Part shown: positions 25,594-33,756 of the stretch, one piece after another | Numbering within the stretch: position 1 is the first letter of the stretch | Layout of the letters: the number at the start of each line of letters is the position of its first letter | Program-made: the position numbers and the translations under genes | From: an uncultured Alphaproteobacteria bacterium | GTDB taxonomy: Bacteria > Pseudomonadota > Alphaproteobacteria > Rhodobacterales > Rhodobacteraceae | DNA length: 64,000 nucleotides | Assembly: GCA_929200255.1 (NCBI GenBank) | Contig: CAKMYZ010000011.1 | Coordinates: 1-64,000, forward strand | Direction: 5' to 3' | Notes under the pieces: generated by a model | Databases searched by the model: none | The model's input: the letters and a program-made list of their open reading frames with translations, nothing else | What the model was told of the DNA's origin: nothing

Positions 25594-27038
25594 CAGAGCG
25601 GTGTCCCCGATGAGATATAGGCAGTCTTGACCGTAGTGTAGAATTCCGCGGCGGCCTTGCCCTGTTCGCGCGGTCCGTAAGAGCTGTCACCGCGCCCGCC
25701 AAATGGCACGTGATAGTCAGTGCCAGCGGTTGGCAGGTTCACCATCACACAGCCCGATTGCGCATTGCGCCGGAAATGTGTTGCACGGGCGAGGTTTGTT
25801 GTGACGATACCTGCCGTCAGGCCAAAGTTGGTGTCATTGACCACATGCAGGGCCTCTTCGTATCCGCCAACGGGGATTACACAGGCCAGGGGCGCGAACA
25901 TCTCTTCGCGGTTGATGCGCATGTCGTTGGTTGTGCCGGTGAACACGCCGGGGGACATGTAGTAACCTTCGGTTGGCATTTCCAAACGCTGACCGCCGCA
26001 AAGCAATTCGGCCCCTTCGGTTGCCGCCAGATCGACATAGGCGAGGTTTTCGTTCAACTGCTGTTCAGAGACCACGGGGCCCAATTGCGTGCCTGCTTCC
26101 AAGGCGTGGCCCACTTTCATCGCCTTGGCACCAGTGACGAGCTTTTCGACAAATTGGTCATGCACGGCCTGATGCACAACCAGACGTGAGGACGCGGTAC
26201 ATTTCTGACCCGAGCCACCAAAGGCCCCGCCAAGCGCCAACGTCACAGCAAGGTCGATATCTGCGTCATCCATGACGGCCAGCGCGTTCTTTGATCCCAT
26301 TTCCATCTGCACCTTGGTCAGGTTCTGGATCGCGGCGGCAGCGATGCCTTTGCCGACAGGGACAGACCCGGTAAAGCTGATCGCGTTGATTTTCGGGCTT
26401 TCGACCAGACGCTGCCCGATAGCACCGCCCGCACCCATGACCAAAGAAACGAGGCCCTTTGGGATATCCTGCCGCGAGATGATCTCGACCAGGGCCACGG
26501 CAGAGGCAGGGGTGACATTTGCAGGTTTCCAGACAACGGCGTTGCCATAGCACAGCGCAGGCGCGATTTTCCACGATGCGGTGGCCGTTGGGAAGTTCCA
26601 GGGCGAGATGATTGCGACAGTGCCCACGGGTTCGCGCCGCACGTCGATTTCGATACCGTCACGCACGGAATCGGCGTTTTCACCGATCTGCCGCAGGCAT
26701 TCGGCAGCGTAATAGGTGAAGAACTGCCCAGCGCGGAATACTTCGCCTTTGCCTTCGGCAAGCGGTTTGCCTTCTTCGCGCGACAGCAGCGTGCCCAGCT
26801 CTTCGGCGCGGGCCATCATTTCGTTGCCGATCGCCATCAGGACATTCTGTTTGCGCTCTAACCCATAGGCCGCCCATTCGGCCTGCGCCCGGCGTGCCTG
26901 GTCCAATGTGGCATCCAGTTGATCGGGTGAAGCCTGCGCAAACGTGCCGATAAGATCGCTCAGATCTGATGGGTTTCTGTTCTCGATCTCAGAGCTGCCC
27001 GCAACCCATTCACCCGCGATATAGTTCAGATTTTGCAT
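25593..27038 (-). CDS. NAD(P)-dependent aldehyde dehydrogenase, alpha-ketoglutaric-semialdehyde type
   Basis: A 481-residue enzyme with SPWNFPTATASWKIAPAL, general base MEMGSKN near 245, catalytic cysteine in SGQKCTASSR near 278 and EEMFAPLACV near the C-terminus. Overall it resembles alpha-ketoglutaric semialdehyde dehydrogenases, which produce 2-oxoglutarate from sugar acids or hydroxyproline, but other semialdehydes are possible. It is the first gene of the operon that continues with dipeptidase, the 567-residue protein and the DUF3726 protein. A LysR-type box lies about 95 bases upstream. Confidence 0.85.
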   Translation of the reverse strand: MQNLNYIAGEWVAGSSEIENRNPSDLSDLIGTFAQASPDQLDATLDQARRAQAEWAAYGLERKQNVLMAIGNEMMARAEELGTLLSREEGKPLAEGKGEVFRAGQFFTYYAAECLRQIGENADSVRDGIEIDVRREPVGTVAIISPWNFPTATASWKIAPALCYGNAVVWKPANVTPASAVALVEIISRQDIPKGLVSLVMGAGGAIGQRLVESPKINAISFTGSVPVGKGIAAAAIQNLTKVQMEMGSKNALAVMDDADIDLAVTLALGGAFGGSGQKCTASSRLVVHQAVHDQFVEKLVTGAKAMKVGHALEAGTQLGPVVSEQQLNENLAYVDLAATEGAELLCGGQRLEMPTEGYYMSPGVFTGTTNDMRINREEMFAPLACVIPVGGYEEALHVVNDTNFGLTAGIVTTNLARATHFRRNAQSGCVMVNLPTAGTDYHVPFGGRGDSSYGPREQGKAAAEFYTTVKTAYISSGTPL

Positions 27039-27131
27039 GCCGTACCCCTAATTTCCTGCATTCACATCAGTGCTTGTGGCGATAATATGCGATCACACCG
27101 ATTCAGACACGCAAGAATTGGTGTAGGTTAA

Positions 27132-27146
27132 TTCAGTTTTTCTGAA
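27132..27146. promoter_or_regulatory. LysR-type box upstream of the ALDH operon
   Basis: TTCAG-N5-CTGAA is a perfect palindrome containing a T-N11-A core, 94 bases before the ALDH start and at the 3' end of lysR. The same arms occur at 28039-28053 next to the lysR start. The pairing extends to eight bases (TAATTCAG/CTGAATTA). Confidence 0.6.
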
Positions 27147-28037
27147 TTATGACGCAGGGAAAACTGTGCCGTGTTTTTGCATATCGGCTATCAGCGCAAG
27201 GAACTCGCGTGCTGCTGGCATCAGTTTTGCATGGGGTTGTGATGCGATGTGGACGGTCCTGCGGGCGGTCACATCCCTGAGGGGGAGAAAGGCGATATCA
27301 TCCTGTTCTTGCGAGACGGCCAAACGTGGCAGAACCGATATGCCGACGCCCGCGCGGACAAGCCCCAGAAGCGATGTGATGCTGGGCACCATCAAGCGGG
27401 ATTTGGCAAGGATCGGTGCAAAGTCCGGGTCGGTGATCAGGTTGGACAGCCCGTTGGCGATCAGCACGTGGTCCTGCATATCGCGCCAGCGCAGTTGGTC
27501 CCAGTCGCGGGCCAGTTGATGGTCCTTTTGGCACACCACGCCAAAGCGGTCGCTGAACAGCTCTCGCCGGGTCAGATCACCCACCTGCGACAAGGTGCCA
27601 ATACCGATGTCGGCGCGTTCATGCAGCAACTCACGCTCAATCGCGGTGGAGTCCATGTCGCGAATATCGATCTGCACCCCTGCAAATTGCTGCGTGAAGC
27701 GCAGTACCACTTGGGGCAGAAGATTCTTTGCCACGGACGGCGTGACAACCAGCCGCAGATACCCCAGGTCGGATCGGCTCAGCCCTTCGATCACGGCGAT
27801 CGAGTTTTCAAAATGGCTGACTTCGCGGCGGGCCTCTTCGTAGATCAATGCGCCCAAGGCAGTCAGGTTCGATTTTCGTGCCGTTTCAAACAGTGGCACG
27901 CCGATGTGGTCCTCAAATTGTTTGAGCATCATGGACACTGCCGATGACGTCCGCCCCAATTTCTCTGCCGCGTCAGACAGATTGCCTTGCTGCACGACAG
28001 CGGTGAAGCATTTGAGCATTTCAATTTTGATCGCCAT
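27147..28037 (-). CDS. LysR-family transcriptional regulator
   Basis: A 296-residue LysR protein: N-terminal winged helix (about 1-60, LSDAAEKLGRTSSAVSMMLKQFEDHIGVPLFE) and a periplasmic-binding-like effector domain (about 90-290). It is divergent from the ridA-like gene and upstream of the ALDH operon on the same strand. A TTCAG-N5-CTGAA palindrome touches its start codon, indicating autorepression, and a second copy precedes the ALDH gene. The inducer is unknown. Confidence 0.92.
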   Translation of the reverse strand: MAIKIEMLKCFTAVVQQGNLSDAAEKLGRTSSAVSMMLKQFEDHIGVPLFETARKSNLTALGALIYEEARREVSHFENSIAVIEGLSRSDLGYLRLVVTPSVAKNLLPQVVLRFTQQFAGVQIDIRDMDSTAIERELLHERADIGIGTLSQVGDLTRRELFSDRFGVVCQKDHQLARDWDQLRWRDMQDHVLIANGLSNLITDPDFAPILAKSRLMVPSITSLLGLVRAGVGISVLPRLAVSQEQDDIAFLPLRDVTARRTVHIASQPHAKLMPAAREFLALIADMQKHGTVFPAS

Positions 28038-28038
28038 T

Positions 28039-28053
28039 TTCAGAAACCCTGAA
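28039..28053. promoter_or_regulatory. LysR-type box at the lysR start
   Basis: TTCAG-N5-CTGAA ends one base before the lysR start codon and covers its ribosome binding region. A further ATTCA-A-TGAAT palindrome lies at 28058-28068. Both sit in the 95-base divergent lysR/ridA promoter region. Confidence 0.6.
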
Positions 28054-28132
28054 GTCTATTCAATGAATTCAAGTTTGCCTTGCCTTTTGACATGTGTCCA
28101 TAAGAGGGCAACCAGACTGAGGGATTTGAAAC

Positions 28133-28474
28133 ATGATCGAACGTATTGAAACCGGTGAACGGTCTTCAAAAATCGTCAAGCATAACGGCGTTGCCTATCT
28201 GACCGGCCAGGTGGCCGAGGGTGAGACAATTCAGGAGCAGGTCCGCCTGTGTCTTGAAAAGATCGATGCGTTGCTGATCAAGGCCGGATCTTCACGCGAG
28301 CAGATGCTGCGCGTTACGATTTGGCTGGCGGATATGAAAGATTTTGCGGGCCTGAACGAAGTATGGAACGCATGGGTTCCCGCCGGCCATGCCCCCGCAC
28401 GCGCCTGCGGAGAGGCAAAGCTGGCGCGCGCAGAGTTGAAAGTCGAGTTTATCGTGGATGCGGCCTACGCATAG
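28133..28474 (+). CDS. RidA (YjgF/UK114) family protein
   Basis: A 113-residue protein with the RidA trimer fold signature: [72 protein letters not shown] in overlapping order, with the Arg expected to bind a carboxylate (PARACGEA). RidA enzymes hydrolyse reactive enamines or imines. A GAGGGA site precedes the ATG. It is divergent from the LysR gene and probably part of the same catabolic regulon. Confidence 0.9.
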   Translation: MIERIETGERSSKIVKHNGVAYLTGQVAEGETIQEQVRLCLEKIDALLIKAGSSREQMLRVTIWLADMKDFAGLNEVWNAWVPAGHAPARACGEAKLARAELKVEFIVDAAYA

Positions 28475-28485
28475 GCCGCTCAGCG

Positions 28486-29778
28486 TTAGTTCCGACACCT
28501 GCCGTTGTCGTAGCTTCCCACTTCTCGGATCACATCAGAAGATGCCGCTTCAACGCGGTGCCCGCTGAGTTCGGACCGCAAGACCCGCACCATCAGGTCC
28601 TTCAGCCGGGTGACGCGGTAGCAGGACACCGTGGGTTCGGCGTGGCTGAAGCCGACCCCGCTGTCATCCGTCAGGAACAAGTATCGCCCGCCGGTGATGG
28701 CCGATCCCTGCCGCATCAGATATTCCAACCGATCCTCAACCCCGCTGGCCGCCAGACCAAAGACCTGAATGCCGTTAGCGGCGGCGGTCTGGGCTGCATC
28801 ATAATAGGTCCGGGTTTGTGAGGCCCGCGGCGGCTCATCTCCGATCTGGAACAACAGGCGCTCACCCCGTCCGCGCCGCCAGTCCAATTGTATGGCGGCC
28901 TGCAAGGCGTCCGCCACGACCTCTGGTCCCCCTGCGCCGCCTGAGGCCCGCTCTGATGTTACCCACCGCGTGAATTGGGACAGATTGCGCGTGAAACCAT
29001 AGCTTTTGATTACATAAGGGTCGGCGGGCGCTTTGTAGACAACCAGACCAAAGCGAATATCGACGTTTGGAGCCGCAGTTTTTGCTGTGCGTGTGATCTC
29101 GTCAATTTCCTGTGCAAGCCAGGCCAGTTCGTCGGCCATGCTGCCGGTTGTGTCGACAACAAAGACAAGATCAAGGAAATCAGGTGCCCATGTGCTGTCA
29201 AACGGAACGGCAACCGCATGCCGCCTTTGTCCGGTTTGGAGCGTTACCGAGACCGCGTTGCCACCGGCGGCCGGGAACGCGCGCATCTCGACCGAGCGCA
29301 GCCGCGACTGACCCAAGGTCGCTGGAAAGACCGTGACGTTGCCATCAACGCCGGAATAGCCGTCATAAAACGGGTTAGTCGCACCGGGTTCACGCAACGT
29401 GATCCGCACGCCGGGGGCCGGTGTGCCGTCCGGCCCATGCAATTGCGCCAATAAGGGGCGGTCCAGATTTGCCTTGGGCAGGCGCAGATCCGTGCTCGCC
29501 GCGCCCTGATACTGCAGGAAGGCCGTCAGGTTCAGCGTGTCGTCGATATCACCAGCTGTGACCACACCGGCCGAGGGCGCCGCCCGCGGCGACGGAGGCG
29601 GTGCAATGATCATGGCGGGTGCTTCTGTCATCGCTTCCGCCATGACAATTGGGGCCTCCACTGCCGGAGAAGCGGGCAGTTGCACACCGGTCATGACCGG
29701 GCCCTGTGGCATACTGGAGGGTGCACAGGCCCCGACAAGTGTAGCGATTGCGATGGTAAGTTGCGCTTTGAGTTTCAT
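28486..29778 (-). CDS. VWA-domain lipoprotein
   Basis: A 430-residue lipoprotein (lipobox VGAC, lipid-modified C18) with a proline/alanine-rich tether, a small beta domain (about 80-195; carboxypeptidase-regulatory-like LHGPDGTPAPGVRITLRE), and a von Willebrand A domain with the metal site DTTGSMADELAW near 207. VWA domains bind proteins in a metal-dependent way. It is divergent from the DUF6502-like gene across twin palindromes. Its function is unknown. Confidence 0.8.
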   Translation of the reverse strand: MKLKAQLTIAIATLVGACAPSSMPQGPVMTGVQLPASPAVEAPIVMAEAMTEAPAMIIAPPPSPRAAPSAGVVTAGDIDDTLNLTAFLQYQGAASTDLRLPKANLDRPLLAQLHGPDGTPAPGVRITLREPGATNPFYDGYSGVDGNVTVFPATLGQSRLRSVEMRAFPAAGGNAVSVTLQTGQRRHAVAVPFDSTWAPDFLDLVFVVDTTGSMADELAWLAQEIDEITRTAKTAAPNVDIRFGLVVYKAPADPYVIKSYGFTRNLSQFTRWVTSERASGGAGGPEVVADALQAAIQLDWRRGRGERLLFQIGDEPPRASQTRTYYDAAQTAAANGIQVFGLAASGVEDRLEYLMRQGSAITGGRYLFLTDDSGVGFSHAEPTVSCYRVTRLKDLMVRVLRSELSGHRVEAASSDVIREVGSYDNGRCRN

Positions 29779-29800
29779 ATCATGACTCGTTCAAAGTAAA

Positions 29801-29815
29801 TGTGTAAATTGCACA
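29801..29815. promoter_or_regulatory. First copy of the TGTG(T)AAnTTGCACA palindrome
   Basis: TGTGTAAATTGCACA is a near-perfect palindrome (one mismatched pair) between the divergent VWA-lipoprotein gene (start 29778) and the DUF6502-like gene. An almost identical copy lies 47 bases downstream, about four and a half helical turns. Confidence 0.65.
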
Positions 29816-29847
29816 TATTTTGAATCCTATGGACCTGTCAATGAAAA

Positions 29848-29862
29848 TGTGTAACTTGCACA
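29848..29862. promoter_or_regulatory. Second copy of the TGTG(T)AAnTTGCACA palindrome
   Basis: TGTGTAACTTGCACA differs from the first copy only at the central base and ends two bases before the ATG at 29865. Binding here would block expression of the DUF6502-like gene. Confidence 0.65.
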
Positions 29863-29864
29863 TT

Positions 29865-30623
29865 ATGATTGACCTGCTTGATAGATTGCTGGGGCCCTTT
29901 GCCCGTTTGATGGTGGCGCGGGGCGTTCAGTTTCCTGAATTGGCCGAGCGGCTCAAGGCGCATTACGTTGAGGCGGCCAAGGGTATGTCCGATGGCAAGA
30001 TGACGGACAGTCGCCTGTCTGTGCTGACCGGTTTGCAGCGTCGCGATATCGCGCGATTGCGTGCCTTGCCCGCGCCGGAACCACGGACACATCACCTTGC
30101 CCGGCTCTTGGCGCTTTGGCAGAATGAACCTGCATTTGCGGGCCGTGACTTACCCAAAAATGGCCCGGCGCCATCATTTGAGGCGCTGGCCAAGATCGTA
30201 CGCAAGGATATCCATCCGCGCACCATGCTGGACACGTTGGCGGCAGCGGGGGCCGTTGCCATTGACGATGAAACCCAGGAAGTCAGCCTTTTGCAGGCCT
30301 CGTATCAACCCTTGTCGGGGTCCGAGGACCAACTGGCCTATTTGACGCAAAACCTGGGAGATCATTTTGATGCGGCGACTGACAATGTGCTTGGGCAGGA
30401 CCCGCCGCATTTTGAACGCGCTGTGCATTATTCCGGTTTGACAAAGGATCATATCGCGGAACTGAAAGCCGACCACGATACCGGGCAGATGGCCCTCTTC
30501 AAACGTCTGAGCGCGCGCGCTGCTGAGATGAAGAAAGATGCCATGAAAAGGCCATCCGAGAACCGGGTCACGCGTTTTCGTGCGGGCGGCTATTTTTACC
30601 AAACACAGGAAGACGAGTCATGA
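29865..30623 (+). CDS. DUF6502-like protein, probable DNA-binding regulator
   Basis: A 252-residue soluble protein (MIDLLDRLLGPFARLMVARGVQFPELAERLKAHYVEAAKG in overlapping segments), with a helix-turn-helix-like N-terminal region (SDGKMTDSRLSVLTGLQRRDIARLR) resembling DUF6502 proteins. I start it at 29865, because the earlier in-frame starts (29820 TTG, 29829, 29841, 29847) would put the coding region over the paired operators. No Shine-Dalgarno sequence is visible for any of them, so the start is uncertain. It overlaps the mini-lipoprotein gene by four bases (ATGA). It may bind the palindromes upstream (inference). Confidence 0.6.
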   Translation: MIDLLDRLLGPFARLMVARGVQFPELAERLKAHYVEAAKGMSDGKMTDSRLSVLTGLQRRDIARLRALPAPEPRTHHLARLLALWQNEPAFAGRDLPKNGPAPSFEALAKIVRKDIHPRTMLDTLAAAGAVAIDDETQEVSLLQASYQPLSGSEDQLAYLTQNLGDHFDAATDNVLGQDPPHFERAVHYSGLTKDHIAELKADHDTGQMALFKRLSARAAEMKKDAMKRPSENRVTRFRAGGYFYQTQEDES

Positions 30624-30805
30624 AACGCTTGATCATCTGTCTAACACTGGCGCTGAGCGCCTGCGGCCTGCCACAACAAGAGCGGGCTGCCGTCGTACCA
30701 CCAGTTCTGGAATCACCCGCCGTGATGGCCGCGCCTGTGATGTTGCCTTGCGATATCCTCGAGGTGGCCGCGCATGACGGGATCGGCGGGACAGGTTGCA
30801 GATAG
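30620..30805 (+). CDS. Mini-lipoprotein
   Basis: A 61-residue protein with a clean lipoprotein signal (MKRLIICLTLALSAC, lipid-modified C15) followed by a proline/valine-rich stretch and a short tail with two cysteines (MLPCDILEVAAHD, GGTGC). It overlaps the end of the DUF6502-like gene (ATGA) and ends just before the convergent OmpA-like gene. I recognise no family. Confidence 0.6.
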   Translation: MKRLIICLTLALSACGLPQQERAAVVPPVLESPAVMAAPVMLPCDILEVAAHDGIGGTGCR

Positions 30806-30807
30806 GC

Positions 30808-32514
30808 TTAGCGCTCGGTCAGTTTCAGCTCAATCCGGCGGTTCTGCGCGCGCGCCTCGGGCGTGTCCAGAGGGTTGATCGGCTGAAACTCCCCAAAGCC
30901 GTTTGCTGCCAAGCGTCGTGGGTCAATCCCAAGTTCCTCTGACATGTACCGCACCACCGACAGGGCGCGCGCCTGGCTGAGTTCCCAGTTATCGGCGTAG
31001 CGCCCGCCACGGTTCACCGGAATGTTGTCGGTGTGCCCATCCACCCGGATCACCCAATCGATCCCCGGGGGGATATCGTCGGCGATACCGCGCAGGATGT
31101 CGGCGATATTGGCAATCTCGGCCTCGCCCACTTGGGCGAGCGTCGCACTGCCCGGTTCAAACAAGACCTCTGAATTGAAGATGAAGCGATCACCTTCGAT
31201 CCGCACCCGGTCCTGCCCTTCGAGGATCTGGCGCAGTTCTCCGAAGAAGTTCGATTTGAAGCGCGATAGGTCTTCGGCCTCGGCGGCCAGACGCCCTGCT
31301 TCTTCCTCCAGCCGGGCCGCTTCCGCCTCCAGCCGAATACGCTCTGCTTCTTCCAGCGCACGCCGTTGCCGTTCTTCCGAGACCACGCGGGCGAGGGCCG
31401 TATTCAACTGCGCACCCAGTGTTTCGATCTGCACCTGTGCTTCGCGGTCTGCTTCCTCGGCGAGGTTCAGCAATGATTGCAGGTCACCCACCTGCGTACG
31501 CAGGGTGGTGATCTGCTCGTTGAGCAAAGCAACCTCGCGTTGGCTTTCCGCAGACAGCGCCTCTTGCTTGTTCAATTCCTCGTTTGCGAGTGCGAGCAAC
31601 GCGGCCTGCTGATCGGCAGTATCGGCCCCGGATTGCATCTCTGATTGCAGCTGCTCCAATTCGGCGCGGGCCTGCGCCAGTTGCAATGCCAGCGTATCAT
31701 TTTCGTCTGTCAATGAACCACGGAGGGTGTCGAGTTCCTCTTGCGCCGCTCGGGCGGCCGCCAGCAAGGTTAGCGTTTCCTCGGCCTTGCGTCGTTGTTC
31801 CTCAAGATTAAGGGTCATCGCCGTCAGTTCCGTATCAGCGTTAGCAAGGCGTTCGCGCAAAGCTTCTGCTGCGGCTGCGTCTGTCAGGCGTTCCGCTTCA
31901 AGGGCGGTAATGCGGGCGGTGGCCTGGGATTGTTCGTTTTCGAGGTCGGCAATCATTGCCTCGAGCGCCTCGCGGCGGGCGGCGGCCAAACGTGCGGCTT
32001 CGGTTCCGGCGTCGATCTCGCTGCGCGCATCGGCTAGCGCAAGGTTCAGGGCCTCTTGTTGCGACAACAGGCGCTCTTGTTCGGCTTCGAGTCCTGCGAT
32101 GCTGGTGCGCGCATCAGCGCGATCACTCAGCAACCCGGCCACCTGTGCCTCGAATTGTGTAATCTCGCTTTGTGCTGTGGCCAGCGCCTGATCCTGCGCG
32201 TCGCGTTCGGCGATCAATGCGGCAATCCTGCCGGCCTGCCGGCTAGCCTCTGCATTGGCGGCCACAAGGTCGGCGCTCAAAGATGCGGAGCGGTCTTGTT
32301 CAAGCCCCAAGGTCGCAGCCAATGCGGCAACTTCGTTGCTAAGCGCATCCAGTTCGCTTTCCTGCCCGGTGATCTGCTGACGCAGGACAAACTGGATCAC
32401 CATAAAGATGGTCAGGACGAACATCAGCACCAGCAACAGGCCGGTCATCGCATCCACGAAACCCGGCCAAATGGCGTTCTGGAACCTGTTTGATGATCTG
32501 CGGCTTAGCGCCAT
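30808..32514 (-). CDS. Inner-membrane coiled-coil protein with OmpA/MotB peptidoglycan-binding domain
   Basis: A 568-residue protein with one N-terminal membrane helix containing an aspartate (FVDAMTGLLLVLMFVLTIFMVIQFVL), a very long periplasmic coiled coil (about 50-420, alanine/glutamate-rich) and a C-terminal OmpA-like domain (IRVDGHTDNIPVNRGGRYADNWELSQARA in overlapping parts, then RRLAANGFGEFQPINP). The layout is that of MotB/ZorB-type stator proteins. The MotA-like partner lies just upstream (3-base gap), so the pair should form an ion-driven stator unit. It is not the flagellar MotB, which lies at 35247. Confidence 0.82.
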   Translation of the reverse strand: MALSRRSSNRFQNAIWPGFVDAMTGLLLVLMFVLTIFMVIQFVLRQQITGQESELDALSNEVAALAATLGLEQDRSASLSADLVAANAEASRQAGRIAALIAERDAQDQALATAQSEITQFEAQVAGLLSDRADARTSIAGLEAEQERLLSQQEALNLALADARSEIDAGTEAARLAAARREALEAMIADLENEQSQATARITALEAERLTDAAAAEALRERLANADTELTAMTLNLEEQRRKAEETLTLLAAARAAQEELDTLRGSLTDENDTLALQLAQARAELEQLQSEMQSGADTADQQAALLALANEELNKQEALSAESQREVALLNEQITTLRTQVGDLQSLLNLAEEADREAQVQIETLGAQLNTALARVVSEERQRRALEEAERIRLEAEAARLEEEAGRLAAEAEDLSRFKSNFFGELRQILEGQDRVRIEGDRFIFNSEVLFEPGSATLAQVGEAEIANIADILRGIADDIPPGIDWVIRVDGHTDNIPVNRGGRYADNWELSQARALSVVRYMSEELGIDPRRLAANGFGEFQPINPLDTPEARAQNRRIELKLTER

Positions 32515-32517
32515 GGA

Positions 32518-33666
32518 TCAGCCTCGGTCCCGGATCGCGCCCGCCAGATTGGCGATGTCCGCGCGCAAGTCACTGATGCTTTCCTGACGGCCTGCCGACA
32601 TTTCTTCAAGAATGCGCAGCAGTTGGACATCAATAGAGCGCAGCCGCATCCGGCTTTCGGCGTCGATCCCTTCCATTCCGCTTTCATCAAGTTTGTTGAT
32701 CAGCGCCTCCTGACTGACAGCGACCCGCTCAAGCATTTCGGATTTCGTGTCGGCGGTTGAATTCTGTGCCATCTGCTCTACGGCTTGCGCAAGCGCCGCA
32801 AACCGCCTGTCGTTCTCTTCGCGGTCCGCATCGGTCTGACCCATCATCATCTGGATGGTGTCCATCAGTTCGCCCAGTTGATCCACGAATGCGCCCATCG
32901 CGCCAAGATCGGCCCCGCCACCTTCTTCGCCATCGATGCCCACGCGCGTGATGGTGGACAGCCATTCTTCCAACTCGCGGTAGAACCGGTTTTGCCCATG
33001 ACCTGCGAAAAGCTCCAGCAGGCCGACGATCAGCGATCCAGCCAATCCGAGCAGCGAGCTTGAGAAGGCCGTGCCCATCCCACCCAATTGTGCCTCAAGC
33101 CCCGATTGGAGCCGTGTAAAGATATCGGCACCGCTTTCACCTTCGCCGGGGTTCAGTGAGCGGATCGTCTCAACCAATGCTGGAACGGTTGTGGCCAGCC
33201 CGTAGAACGTGCCCAAAAGTCCAAGGAAAATCAGGACGTTGCCGATGTACCTTGTGATCTCGCGGTCTTCGTCGATCCGTTGCGCAACCGAATCGAGGAT
33301 CGACCGGCCAGAGGAGGAAGACACCTGCGTGCGCGCGCCGCGTGAGCGCAAGAGCGTTGCAAGTGGCGCCAAGAGCGATGGTGCAGCACTGTAGGAATGC
33401 CCGCCAGCATCACGCGCGAACCGTTCGATCCATCGCACTGAATTCATCAGCAGAAAAACCTGATTGAAGCAGGACAGCACACCCAGCACAAAAACGCCCA
33501 GAATGACGCCGTTCAGATAGGGATTGGATTGATAGATCGCTGTGATCTGGGACAACCCCAGATAAAAGCCAGAGCCGACAAGCCCAAGCACGGTCAGCAT
33601 GAACAGAAGCTGGCGAATAGGTTGTGAAAACTGCGGTTGCGCCTTGGGTTCCCGTTTTTCCGACAC
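32518..33666 (-). CDS. MotA/TolQ/ExbB-like proton-channel protein (ZorA-like)
   Basis: A 382-residue protein with about four membrane helices (near 20-42, 55-78, 140-165, 200-225), including the ExbB/MotA core region LLGTFYGLATTVPALVETI, GGMGTAFSSSLLGLAGSLIVGLLE. The C-terminal 130 residues are helical and charged and would project into the cytoplasm. The start is GTG at 33666. With the downstream OmpA-like protein it forms a stator-like pair. The arrangement recalls ZorAB of Zorya, but no ZorC, ZorD or ZorE gene is present here. Confidence 0.8.
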   Translation of the reverse strand: MSEKREPKAQPQFSQPIRQLLFMLTVLGLVGSGFYLGLSQITAIYQSNPYLNGVILGVFVLGVLSCFNQVFLLMNSVRWIERFARDAGGHSYSAAPSLLAPLATLLRSRGARTQVSSSSGRSILDSVAQRIDEDREITRYIGNVLIFLGLLGTFYGLATTVPALVETIRSLNPGEGESGADIFTRLQSGLEAQLGGMGTAFSSSLLGLAGSLIVGLLELFAGHGQNRFYRELEEWLSTITRVGIDGEEGGGADLGAMGAFVDQLGELMDTIQMMMGQTDADREENDRRFAALAQAVEQMAQNSTADTKSEMLERVAVSQEALINKLDESGMEGIDAESRMRLRSIDVQLLRILEEMSAGRQESISDLRADIANLAGAIRDRG

Positions 33667-33756
33667 GGATGGGAGTCCTCATATAGTGTGTTGTTGCTGC
33701 CCCCCATAGCACCATATGGCGAAATCTCTGCAAACCCAAATAAATTCGGGTCTGAT

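Noticed and set aside
30808-33666. A Zorya antiphage system
   Set aside because: Only the motor-like pair is present; no ZorC, ZorD or ZorE gene is nearby and the neighbours are housekeeping genes.
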